Assembly: GCF_003386095.1 (NCBI RefSeq) | Contig: NZ_QREG01000016.1 | Coordinates: 1 to 64,000, forward strand | Reading direction: 5' to 3' | DNA from: Marinoscillum furvescens DSM 4134 | Lineage (GTDB): Bacteria; Bacteroidota; Bacteroidia; Cytophagales; Cyclobacteriaceae | DNA: 64,000 nucleotides | Shown: positions 19,301-26,446 of the stretch, in pieces | Layout of the letters: each line of letters starts with the position of its first letter | How positions within the stretch are numbered: the stretch's first letter is position 1 | Program-made: the position numbers and the translations under genes | Notes under the pieces: generated by a model | The model's database searches: none | Seen by the model: only the letters and a program-made list of their open reading frames with translations | What the model was told of the DNA's origin: nothing

Positions 19301-20474
19301 TGACCCACAACCGTGAACTCTCAATGGCAATAGCAAAAGCTGCTGTTTTGGTGGAATAAAAGGCATCATATATTCTGAAAAATTCCCCAGAACCATCCAC
19401 ATCTTTTACTGTGGTCCAGGTCTTACCATTGTCTTCTGTCTGATAGGTATTGCCCATATCCGGGGAGGTGAGACAAACATCCGGAAGCAACGGGTGATAC
19501 CGCAGGAAGTTCACAAAACCCGAATTACCCGGCCCAAACTGCTCCCACTCCACCTTGTTGCCGGACTCCATACGTTCAGTTTTCACCTGATCTTCAAACT
19601 CCTCCACATACGTTTTGGTAGTGAAACTCCATACATCCCCTGCTGTGACCGTCCCCAAACTGTCGATTTCATCTACGCGCCAGTAATAAGTCGTGCCATT
19701 TTCCAAAGTGGGTGGTAGGTATTGATTTTCTGAGGTTTCGCTTAAGACCTTATTCTGCGGAGACGTATTCGTCCCAAAATAGACATCATGCTTTACGGCA
19801 CCTTTGCCGTTTTGCCAACTAACCCGGGTATTGGTAGGTACGCCAGTCGCAGTATGGACCGGACTCGGACCCCAGGATTTTGGAGATTCTACTACTCTTA
19901 TCAGGCTGACATCATCGATATGCAGGTATGCACCCTCTGATATAAAAGGGATCACAATAAAAGGGACGATTCCATCCATTGCTTTTCCTGTAGAAAATTC
20001 TACCTCTACAAGCTTAAAGCCATCTTTGGCTCCAGCCAAAATGGGAACTTTCTCCTCATAGAATTTAGTGCTACCTGTGGCAGAAACTCCCTCATGGATT
20101 CTTACCGTAATCGACTCATTGGAACGATCTATATCTGTTTGATAATAGAAGGAAAATTTATATGTGCCATCTTCTAATGCCGGGAAGCTCTCTAACCGAA
20201 AGGTTGGTTCAAAACTGGTACTACCGTAATTTTTATAGACAATTTTTAGGGAGCGCTCACCACTATTTTTTACTGACTGGTCCGTTTCGAAACCAATGAA
20301 CGGCCAGGCACGCCATAGCACACTGCCATTGTAGTAATAGTAGTCACTATTGGCTCCACTAATAGTCCCATTTTCCATACCCGGATCAGGCACAAAATTC
20401 GCCTGACTTGTTCCGTACAATGTTGATAGAATAAGGCAAATAAAAATGATCACTCGCATCTTTCTGGTTTTCAC
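16350..20474 (-). CDS. Giant T9SS-exported Asp-box beta-propeller protein (GH74/sortilin-like)
   Basis: Secreted protein of 1374 residues. A signal peptide spans 1-25. Residues 26-195 resemble a carbohydrate-binding jelly roll (FVPDPGMENG ... AYLHIDDVSLI). Residues 198-288 are a fibronectin-III-like domain. Residues about 300-1120 contain twelve Asp-box motifs (for example TEDNGKTW, KTTDAGQTW, KSVDGGATW, HSTDRGETW), as in the tandem seven-bladed propellers of GH74, sortilin and BNR proteins. Two bacterial Ig-like (Big_2) domains follow (about 1125-1206 and 1207-1292). A T9SS sorting domain ends the protein. Asp boxes are structural, so enzyme activity is not proven; GH74 catalytic aspartates could not be located by eye. 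It has no operon partners. Confidence 0.8.
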   Translation of the reverse strand: MKTRKMRVIIFICLILSTLYGTSQANFVPDPGMENGTISGANSDYYYYNGSVLWRAWPFIGFETDQSVKNSGERSLKIVYKNYGSTSFEPTFRLESFPALEDGTYKFSFYYQTDIDRSNESITVRIHEGVSATGSTKFYEEKVPILAGAKDGFKLVEVEFSTGKAMDGIVPFIVIPFISEGAYLHIDDVSLIRVVESPKSWGPSPVHTATGVPTNTRVSWQNGKGAVKHDVYFGTNTSPQNKVLSETSENQYLPPTLENGTTYYWRVDEIDSLGTVTAGDVWSFTTKTYVEEFEDQVKTERMESGNKVEWEQFGPGNSGFVNFLRYHPLLPDVCLTSPDMGNTYQTEDNGKTWTTVKDVDGSGEFFRIYDAFYSTKTAAFAIAIESSRLWVSRDTGRSWQNIKHCPWYDGDGEGNDTRSWYRKVSTVAIDPSDDNTWYVGAGNHCRGQQHLWGSVKDANASNPRGVESNNMGVIWKTTDAGQTWQELSDGIHAKAQFARIIVHPTNPDVVFAGSQYGLYKSVDGGATWTDIGEGNLDNNTVMNMDYYYNATSGKFVLYVADQVRYYPDGNSTRNDGGIFRSEDDGETWININGDLYLDINQLSGGVADNYYKYIAKWFGITAAEAKSQYPTKPTNALQYFNSLNVDPSREDVLYVGFYDAQIQYSITPGRLWQTKDGGQHWKNIAREFQPAWEADKAYWESRDNPYHDNMVMGHAPFTQQWGNNYPLRSLRYAAVNSRGDIMILFAHNTLLSTDDGVSFEQVDETYTANGNIMGNGNSNLPGQCLWQDKRLGEGVLYLGSGEHHLWKTTLDGENGKQAVKYLDGSQESVFAVVTHPWDEKTVYTTSMRQKHLDRIYKSTDGGETFVDWGKATEASEWMRTNHLRIDPINPEYMYFGVTEVAGAGGGSGTDGPDKDKEGGFHKSTDGGRKFAPSNSGMPEKVWVRDIEFDPRDDARKSLFVAAPWNAEVKSNGGLFHSTDRGETWQEIVVSDKLEGINNVHFDHTGRMYATGGRRAAGLDGGGLFYSDDYGATWHQLFDAPFVDNFDVSPFDHNLLVLTNSKLTKNPGVYISLDRGQTWTKSNHNLGQPDVITQVEFDLHDPTRLWMSVMGSGFYKGFFPEGQQARKLKITPGASRLDDGDSLQLAVERLNDWEGDFVFKSGNQSVATVSDKGMVKAVAPGAVKIWVTSADGRYSDFVHLVVLEVAVTGVEINEEDFVLDVDKREEKQLTATVFPKNATNQEVTWSSSKPSVASVNESGLVKSIAKGEAEIRVASVDGSFTDVVKVTVTTEEKSLLSAENPQFSVYPNPSSDRVNITGVASEYVEVSVYSVSGLLVKDIGKVRGHSFSIADLATGVYVAKIRADGEEVSVRLVKE

Positions 20475-20545
20475 TAATCAAAATAGTATTCGTTCAGCTA
20501 AGTTAAAAATAGCATCTCCGAGCTATGGACGTATATTCTATCAGA

Positions 20546-20575
20546 AATGAGGGGCGTTTTCGATTAACCCTCATT
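20546..20575. promoter_or_regulatory. Inverted repeat upstream of the Asp-box gene
   Basis: AATGAGGG (20546-20553) and CCCTCATT (20568-20575) are perfect inverted arms with a 14-bp spacer, about 72 bp upstream of the minus-strand start at 20474. This could be an operator or a leader hairpin; no regulator can be named. Confidence 0.3.
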
Positions 20576-20633
20576 AGCTCAATAATTCTCCAACAGGCTG
20601 AGTGCCGCATGCATCCTCAAAAGTTTATAACGT

Positions 20634-20708
20634 GTGGCCAGCTACCAGGGCATTACCAAGGGTTTCTTAAGCATAATTAGAAGCCGGATCACCAGGGTAG
20701 GCGATTAA
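20634..20708 (+). pseudogene. Decayed 3' fragment of a Crp/Fnr regulator gene
   Basis: Translated in frame, this stretch reads VASYQGITKGFLSIIRSRI and then TRVGD-stop. The intact regulator at 15361-15948 ends LASYLGITKEFLSVIRRRI and then SRSGD-stop. DNA identity is obvious over about 75 bp and continues past the stop (GATTAATTA in both). Immediately upstream the frame is broken by a stop codon (TTATAA), and no start codon or effector domain is present. It is therefore the remnant of a duplicated or recombined helix-turn-helix region. Confidence 0.8.
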
Positions 20709-20729
20709 TTAAACTAGTTTAATTTTTTT
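20707..20729 (+). terminator. AT-rich terminator-like palindrome
   Basis: AATTAAACTAGTTTAATT (20707-20724) is a perfect 18-bp palindrome followed by five more T residues. It overlaps the stop codon of the Crp/Fnr remnant and may be that lost gene's former terminator. The stem is AT-rich and hence weak. Confidence 0.35.
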
Positions 20730-20840
20730 GATCCGTCTTTCTAGCAATTTTGAGGTACAAAATTCAAGTCATGATATTGGCTTGGCCCAACCGAGCTAGA
20801 GATAACTATTTATAAAACAAACAATAACCAGTCACAACTC

Positions 20841-21335
20841 ATGAAAGCTACCCTCTTCACCTGTATATTAGGTTTCTGGCTGTTGTTGGCAGTTCCTGGG
20901 TTCGGTCAAGACACCCTTAGTGGGCAACTTCCAGGAGATCTCACCGCGGTGCAAGCCAAAACGATTATTTCAGCCGCAGAGCAGCATGCCATGCAGTTGG
21001 GAATCACAGTAAACATCGCCATAGTAGATGCCGGAGCTAATCTGAAAGGATTTTTTAGGATGGATGGCTCTTATCTGGGCAGCATAGATGTAGCCATCAA
21101 AAAAGCGAAAACAGCTCGGTATTTCAACGCTGCTACAGGTGATCTGGGCAAGATCACCCAGCCAGGGGGCGATATCTATAATATCGAGCACTCTAATGGT
21201 GGGTTGATTACCTTTCCCGGAGGAGTACCTATCAAAAATGCCGACGGTGTGATCATAGGTGCTATTGGAATCAGTGGTGGTAGCATTGAGCAGGATGAGC
21301 AGATAGCCGCTGCTGCTGCAAAATCCATATTATAA
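20841..21335 (+). CDS. Exported GlcG/HbpS-family protein
   Basis: A signal peptide (about 1-22, ending PGFGQ) is followed by a complete GlcG/HbpS domain (about 35-164). Family marks include NIAIVDAGANLKGFFRMDGSYLGSI, the helix IKKAKTARYF, and the C-terminal FPGGVPIKNADGVIIGAIG with ISGGS. HbpS of Streptomyces binds haem and is a partner of an extracellular redox sensor; other members are found beside glycolate or small-molecule utilization genes. The function of this exported version is not known. It begins a tight three-gene set, 4 bp before the beta-propeller gene. Confidence 0.85.
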   Translation: MKATLFTCILGFWLLLAVPGFGQDTLSGQLPGDLTAVQAKTIISAAEQHAMQLGITVNIAIVDAGANLKGFFRMDGSYLGSIDVAIKKAKTARYFNAATGDLGKITQPGGDIYNIEHSNGGLITFPGGVPIKNADGVIIGAIGISGGSIEQDEQIAAAAAKSIL

Positions 21336-21339
21336 GCAT

Positions 21340-22527
21340 ATGAACAAAATCATTACACTCCTTCTACTCCTAGTCTGCACGATTTACGCTCGCGCTCAGC
21401 CACAATTCGAACTTCAAGAAGTGTCTACTGTGGCCACCTCCTACAATACTGTCACATCCACCGTACACGATACAGGAGGGGGCATATTCCTATATACTGC
21501 CGGTGATGGAAACGAAATAGATGTATTTCAGGTAAACCAATCGGGAGTACTTGCCCTGATCAAAAGCTATGTGGTCACCGGAGGCGCCAAAACCGTCCGA
21601 GGCCTTACCACGGCCCAAGTGGAGGGTAAAGATTTCTTATTTGCGGGATTGAAGGGTGGAAATGCTGTAGAAGTTTTTGAGATCGCTAAAAATGGAACAC
21701 TTAATAGTGTCTTTGTACTTCAAGACACGGATACCACCTATCTTGGCATTGTCATTACTTTGCAGGTAGTTCACATGCAGTCTGATTCGTACCTTTTTGT
21801 AGGCGGACTGGAAAAAACTCCGGGGCTCAGCGCATTCAAAATTCATGCGGATGGCCAGCTCACGCACATCCAGTCGCTAGCGGATACAGAAAAGATCTAT
21901 ACCGATGGGATCATTGGTATGTCCATCCATACCATAGCAGATAAAACATACCTCTTCACTGGAGGCTTTCAGGACAATGGACTGAGCAGCTGGAGGGTGT
22001 ATGAAGATGGGCGGTTTGAAAACCTTTCTAATATTGGCGATGATCGCACCCTGTTTTTAAACGGCACCTACCCGGTGATTTCTGCTACCAAAAAAGGGTG
22101 GAACTATGTGATTGTAGGTCACAGACACCACAGCTACTACAAACCAACCCCCTGGGTGAAGGACCGGTATTCCTACTATTACCATGGTGATGCCGTGAGT
22201 GTATTTTGGGTGAACCCCAAAGGAGAACTCGTGCCCAGATCAGCTACTATTGATGATACCCAAACCCTCACAAAAGGGCAAACCCGACTGCACAAGCTAT
22301 CCTATAATGATGAATACGACATCATAGCTGTTGCCACCAGAGATGATCAAAGTCTCCAGCTTTTTATGCTAAACGAAACCGGAAGGCTGATACCTGCGGG
22401 CAACATCATAACTGGCTTTCCCATCTACTATGGGCTTAGTGGCCAAAAAATTGGTGACGACTATTTCCTATTTGCCGGGTCTGTGGAAAACAACACCCTG
22501 AAAGCCTACCAACTAATTGAAAACTAA
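21340..22527 (+). CDS. Exported beta-propeller protein (lactonase/YVTN-like)
   Basis: Secreted protein of 395 residues with a signal peptide at 1-19. The rest consists of about seven repeats of roughly 50 residues, each with a strand pair such as FLYTAGDGNEIDVFQVNQSG, YLFVGGLEKTPGLSAFKIHADG and YLFTGGFQDNGLSSWRVYEDG. This is a seven-bladed propeller like 6-phosphogluconolactonase and YVTN proteins. Lactonase catalytic residues could not be confirmed, so it may only bind a ligand or partner. It starts 4 bp after the HbpS-like gene, which implies translational coupling. Confidence 0.75.
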   Translation: MNKIITLLLLLVCTIYARAQPQFELQEVSTVATSYNTVTSTVHDTGGGIFLYTAGDGNEIDVFQVNQSGVLALIKSYVVTGGAKTVRGLTTAQVEGKDFLFAGLKGGNAVEVFEIAKNGTLNSVFVLQDTDTTYLGIVITLQVVHMQSDSYLFVGGLEKTPGLSAFKIHADGQLTHIQSLADTEKIYTDGIIGMSIHTIADKTYLFTGGFQDNGLSSWRVYEDGRFENLSNIGDDRTLFLNGTYPVISATKKGWNYVIVGHRHHSYYKPTPWVKDRYSYYYHGDAVSVFWVNPKGELVPRSATIDDTQTLTKGQTRLHKLSYNDEYDIIAVATRDDQSLQLFMLNETGRLIPAGNIITGFPIYYGLSGQKIGDDYFLFAGSVENNTLKAYQLIEN

Positions 22528-22553
22528 CACCTTTTACTAATTCAGTTTTACCG

Positions 22554-22946
22554 ATGAAATCTAATCAAGCAATATTCCTTAGTCTTATTTTTACTTGCAT
22601 ACTCCTTTTCTCTTGTGAAGCAGACAATAGTGAGCCCAAAGAAGTACTCCGCCATGTCGTGGCATTTACTTTCAAGGATAGCATCACTACAGAAAGGCAG
22701 CAACAGGCTATTACCGATTTCAAAGCCCTAAAAAATCAAATCCCAGGGATTCTATCGTTTGAAGGAGGCGAAGATGTAAGTGTAGAAGGCTTTACGAAAA
22801 ACCTAACACATTGCTTTATCATCACTTTTGAAGATCAGGCTGCACGCGATGCCTACATCCCCCACTCCGCCCATCTGGAGCTGGTAAAAAAGAACAAGCC
22901 CCTGATGAACGATCTGTTGGTATTGGATTTCTGGGGGAAAGACTAA
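22554..22946 (+). CDS. Dabb-domain (stress-responsive alpha/beta barrel) lipoprotein
   Basis: Lipoprotein of 130 residues with lipobox cysteine C21 (LLFSC). Residues 33-128 match the Dabb fold: LRHVVAFTFKDSITTERQQQ at the start, a central GILSFEGGEDVS strand, and CFIITFEDQAARDAYIPHSAHLEL near the end. Dabb proteins are small dimeric barrels; some are cyclases or decarboxylases and most are uncharacterised. It is third in the HbpS-propeller-Dabb set, 26 bp after the propeller gene, and converges on the GH117 gene, leaving only 34 bp between the two stop codons. Confidence 0.85.
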   Translation: MKSNQAIFLSLIFTCILLFSCEADNSEPKEVLRHVVAFTFKDSITTERQQQAITDFKALKNQIPGILSFEGGEDVSVEGFTKNLTHCFIITFEDQAARDAYIPHSAHLELVKKNKPLMNDLLVLDFWGKD

Positions 22947-22980
22947 AAGGTATTAAATGCATCTAAATGAAAACTAAATA

Positions 22981-24249
22981 TCACCTACCTTCCGGATGCT
23001 CTCGAAGATTGCCCAGTCCTTGCTTGAAGTACACTTCAGGCTTGTGCCACACACCCGTTTTCTTAAATCCTGGCTCATGATAATCGAGGCTCAGGTCACA
23101 GTCAAAGCGGGCGATGATCGAATGCTGCTTGCCTTTACTGCCTGCATTGATAAAATGGCTCAGTCCCCACCGGATGCCCCTACCTTCTTTGGTGTCTGTA
23201 AAGGCATCTGGCGTGTAGGGACCTGCAGCTATGGGTGGCAAAGAGATCACCGATGCAATCTCAAAATTCACCCCATCTGGAGCATACTGAATGGTTTCTC
23301 GTTCATTGCCGTCCTTGATGACTATGGTAGCTACGCCACTTTTGAAGGGAAAGTAAGTGGTCTCATGCCCGGAGGTCATCACTGGGTTTAACGGATGCTT
23401 CTCGAATGGACCTAAAGGATCTTCTGCTATGGCCAATCCATGGCCTACGGCATATTTGTCCCTGATATCGGGCCACTTGTTGTAGGCGGCTTTGTAGTAC
23501 AGGTATATTTTACCATCGTAAACGATCGGCTGTGGATCGTGTGTGGCATCCTGATCCCACGCTCCTTTTTTCCCGAAAGGGATCACCTCACTGGCCTCGT
23601 GCGTCCAGGGACCGGCAGGTGAATCTGCTGAAGAAACGGAAACCGGGCACCAGTCGCCACGCAAACCACTAGGCTCATTAAAAGCCTGATAGTACAGATA
23701 ATATTTCCCTTTCCAAATCAAAATATCTGGTGTACAGACCGATCTCCAACCCGGGTTGGGCTTGTCCGGCCGCTTGATGGCCACCCCCTGCTCTTCCCAG
23801 ACAAAACCATCTTCACTGGTGGCATACCATACTTCAGCCAAGTCCCAATCTGTAGACGGAATTTCATCGGTAGCCTGTGCCGCATTGCTCCATCCTATTG
23901 GAGGTACTTTGGTGTGTCGCCTGGTGTAGTAGACATAATACTTACCATCCACTTTTATGGGTCTGGAAGGATCCCTGCGTGAAATGGTACCATCACCGCC
24001 ATTGTAATCAAAGCCCTTTAGGCGGGTGTACTTAAACTGGCTAAACAGTTCGTTATCCTGCACACGGGGTGCAGGATAATCGAACATCCGCTCTGACGCA
24101 GTACTCAACGGAAACCCTGGGCGCTCTTCGGGCAGTTTATGAGGAAACACCTGATGAGCAGTTGATTCATTCTGATCGACCGCCTCCTTGCACGAGACAA
24201 GAAGCAAAACCAACAACCAGGATGTCAGAGATATTTTAAATACATGCAT
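22981..24249 (-). CDS. GH117 alpha-1,3-(3,6-anhydro)-L-galactosidase, lipoprotein
   Basis: Exo-enzyme of 422 residues that removes 3,6-anhydro-L-galactose from the non-reducing end of neoagaro-oligosaccharides. The lipobox cysteine is C20 (LLLVSC). The five-bladed propeller carries GH117-like motifs: GTISRRDPSRPIKVDGKYYV near the start (general-base Asp region), VCTPDILIWKGKYYLYYQ, THDPQPIVYDGKIYLYYK, and GHETTYFPF with the conserved His and Glu. The N-terminal segment before the propeller may swap in a dimer, as known for the family. It is the last gene of the ten-gene operon that begins at 39005. Its presence argues for an agar-type substrate, since carrageenan uses GH127/GH129 enzymes for the anhydro-sugar. 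Confidence 0.85.
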   Translation of the reverse strand: MHVFKISLTSWLLVLLLVSCKEAVDQNESTAHQVFPHKLPEERPGFPLSTASERMFDYPAPRVQDNELFSQFKYTRLKGFDYNGGDGTISRRDPSRPIKVDGKYYVYYTRRHTKVPPIGWSNAAQATDEIPSTDWDLAEVWYATSEDGFVWEEQGVAIKRPDKPNPGWRSVCTPDILIWKGKYYLYYQAFNEPSGLRGDWCPVSVSSADSPAGPWTHEASEVIPFGKKGAWDQDATHDPQPIVYDGKIYLYYKAAYNKWPDIRDKYAVGHGLAIAEDPLGPFEKHPLNPVMTSGHETTYFPFKSGVATIVIKDGNERETIQYAPDGVNFEIASVISLPPIAAGPYTPDAFTDTKEGRGIRWGLSHFINAGSKGKQHSIIARFDCDLSLDYHEPGFKKTGVWHKPEVYFKQGLGNLREHPEGR

Positions 24250-24256
24250 AGCTTTA

Positions 24257-25057
24257 TTATTTTTTCTGGTAGTACCTCACCCAGTCTACTTTCATGCTGG
24301 TGCCGTCTATGGCATCTGCCACCGTTCCATGCCACTCGATGATTGCCAGGCTTAAAAAGATAGGAGCTTCACTAAAACTAAATTCATTGGCTACCCGGCG
24401 GAGCTCCTTACCATCCATATAGAAGACCAGCTCTTCTTCGTCCCACAGCATGCCGAATGTGTGGTACTCTTTTGAGAAATCAATGTTTTCGAAGGTAAAA
24501 GCCTCTGGATTTCGCGTGCTTATTTTCTTTCCACTTTCCGTCAGCACCAGATCTGTATGATTGTGTATGTTGGTATTTACCATATTAGGATAATGCCCCT
24601 CATTAATATCCAGCTCAAACCGCTTACCTCCAGCTGGTGGAGCTCCCTTTGTCATCAGCCAAAAGGAGTTGTTGGTAGCTTCAGCTGCGGCGTATTTGTA
24701 GCGACATTCGAAATACCCGTACTTAAACTTCCTTTTGGTCCAGATACTTGCTGAAGTCCACTCCTGTCCTGCTCTGTTTTCTTTCTTGTTTTTGAGGTAC
24801 AATACACCGTCCCTAACTTCGGCATTTTCACGCCACCTGCTGCATAATATATGTCCACTTGGACCATTCTGTGCTTCCCAATTTTCGTCTAGCTGTGCAT
24901 CTGGATAGTCAAAATAATCTTCCCAAACGAGTTTATATTTTTTCTTCACCACACGTGGCACCTGTGCCGATACACTTACAGTGGTCAGGAAGAGCATTGT
25001 ACCAAGTAAAAGTATGAGCGGACCGTTTATGGACTTTCTGTTTTGCATAATCATCAT
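24257..25057 (-). CDS. GH16 agarase/porphyranase-like enzyme, compact
   Basis: A single-domain GH16 of 266 residues with a signal peptide (about 1-31). The catalytic motif ELDINE gives E148 nucleophile, D150 and E153 acid/base. CSRWRENAEVRDGVLYLKN and FKYGYFECRYKY are typical strands of the agarase/porphyranase-type jelly roll. It is the closest relative, by eye, of the downstream half of the neighbour at 25070-26446, from which it differs mainly in lacking a ~150-residue inserted domain; the two look like tandem duplicates. It lies 12 bp after that neighbour and 7 bp before the GH117 gene. Confidence 0.85.
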   Translation of the reverse strand: MMIMQNRKSINGPLILLLGTMLFLTTVSVSAQVPRVVKKKYKLVWEDYFDYPDAQLDENWEAQNGPSGHILCSRWRENAEVRDGVLYLKNKKENRAGQEWTSASIWTKRKFKYGYFECRYKYAAAEATNNSFWLMTKGAPPAGGKRFELDINEGHYPNMVNTNIHNHTDLVLTESGKKISTRNPEAFTFENIDFSKEYHTFGMLWDEEELVFYMDGKELRRVANEFSFSEAPIFLSLAIIEWHGTVADAIDGTSMKVDWVRYYQKK

Positions 25058-25069
25058 TAGTTCAGGGAA

Positions 25070-26446
25070 TTAGTTTTTCTTCTGATAGTATCTCACCCAA
25101 TCTATTTTCATGCTGGTCCCATCTATGGCATCAGTGATTTCACCAGCATGATCCAATATGGCCAGGCTTAGCCAAATGCTCAGCTCCTTGTGGCATTGGG
25201 TGTTTGGAATGGTGCGTATCAGTTTATCATCAAAGTAAAAACTGATGTTCTCGTCGGTCCACTCCATTCCGTATCTATGATAGTCTTCCGCGAAGTTGTA
25301 ATCTGTCTTCACATCATAGCCTCCAATTTCTTTCCATGCTCCATCTACAAAAGCTTCGATTTTATAATCTGAAATAAGCCCGTTCCAGTTGCTGCCACTT
25401 TGCCAGCCATTAACAAACTGTATGTGGCCAATTTCCTGCTCTGCAGGCCAGGCAAACTCCAGCCACTTTTCCCCTTCTTTTTGAGACACCCAGCTGGTAG
25501 CGGTATTGCCATCGGCCACATCAGCGACCTTAAAATCATCTCGTAACACTCCACTGGCGTTGATCGTCACATCGTCATTTTGTGCAATATTGGCTAATCC
25601 ATCCACTTCAGCGTCGGCTGTATTTGAAAGGAGATTTTCGGGATAGCAATTTTCATTTGGACTATAAACTCTAAACTCTCGAATGTGAAAGTGAGAGGCA
25701 TTATTCGATACCAGACGAATGCGAGAGGTTTTGACTGGCTCTGAAAAAGTGTGGGCGTACGCCGGGGAAAGCCCTTCGGTATAGGCCAGTTGGTCATTCT
25801 CCGTTTTTCCATTTTGCCAATGGTGCCGATTGGTGTTTACTTCATTGGGGAAGTGGCCTTCATTGACATCCAACTCACAGGTCAGTTCCGGACCCGATAT
25901 AGGCACAGAAGTGGAAAAAAGCCAAAAGGAGTTGTTCGTACCACTTGCACCTGCATATTTATATCTGCACTCAAAATACCCGTATTTGAAAGCTTCTTTA
26001 GTCCAGATGTTGCCACAGGTCCAGTCCTGACCACCACGACTTTCTTTGATGGCCTTAAGCTCCAGCACTCCGTCCTTTACTACGGCATTTTCACGCCACC
26101 TGCTGCACGATATATGACCACTTGGTCCATTTTGGGAGGTCCAGTTTTTATCCAGATCGGCATCTGCGTAATCAAACTCATCTTCCCACACCAACGTATA
26201 GTCTGACAAATCCATCAACTGATCAGGTATAGGAAGCTGGTGAACATAGGTGGTATCCGGGCAGGTTACTCCAGGTTCGTCTGTTGGTTCCTCGTCTTTG
26301 GGTGTTTCATCTATTACTTCCTCATCTTCAGGCTTAGGATCATCATGCTTTGCACTACAGGCTGCGGTATGACTAAGCAACCCAGCCAACATCAGCACCC
26401 TCCATATCATCCTGCATTGCTCTATACCATGCGTTATTCCTTCCAT
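25070..26446 (-). CDS. GH16 enzyme with inserted discoidin-like carbohydrate-binding domain
   Basis: Enzyme of 458 residues, probably a surface lipoprotein (C30 in SHTAAC), followed by an acidic E/D/P-rich linker (35-60). The GH16 catalytic core is split: 80-218 carries strands and the ELDVNE motif (E191, D193, E196), and 385-458 carries the remaining strands (YHRYGMEWTDENISFYFD, MKIDWVRYYQKK). Between them, about 221-380, sits a discoidin (F5/8 type C)-like jelly roll (SRIRLVSNNASHFHIREFRV, VADGNTATSWVSQKEGEKWLE). The paralogue at 24257-25057 has only a short loop there. The annotated start overlaps the GH2 stop by 13 bp. An internal ATG at 26410 (M13) is a plausible alternative and would give a more usual lipoprotein signal. 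Confidence 0.8.
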   Translation of the reverse strand: MEGITHGIEQCRMIWRVLMLAGLLSHTAACSAKHDDPKPEDEEVIDETPKDEEPTDEPGVTCPDTTYVHQLPIPDQLMDLSDYTLVWEDEFDYADADLDKNWTSQNGPSGHISCSRWRENAVVKDGVLELKAIKESRGGQDWTCGNIWTKEAFKYGYFECRYKYAGASGTNNSFWLFSTSVPISGPELTCELDVNEGHFPNEVNTNRHHWQNGKTENDQLAYTEGLSPAYAHTFSEPVKTSRIRLVSNNASHFHIREFRVYSPNENCYPENLLSNTADAEVDGLANIAQNDDVTINASGVLRDDFKVADVADGNTATSWVSQKEGEKWLEFAWPAEQEIGHIQFVNGWQSGSNWNGLISDYKIEAFVDGAWKEIGGYDVKTDYNFAEDYHRYGMEWTDENISFYFDDKLIRTIPNTQCHKELSIWLSLAILDHAGEITDAIDGTSMKIDWVRYYQKKN

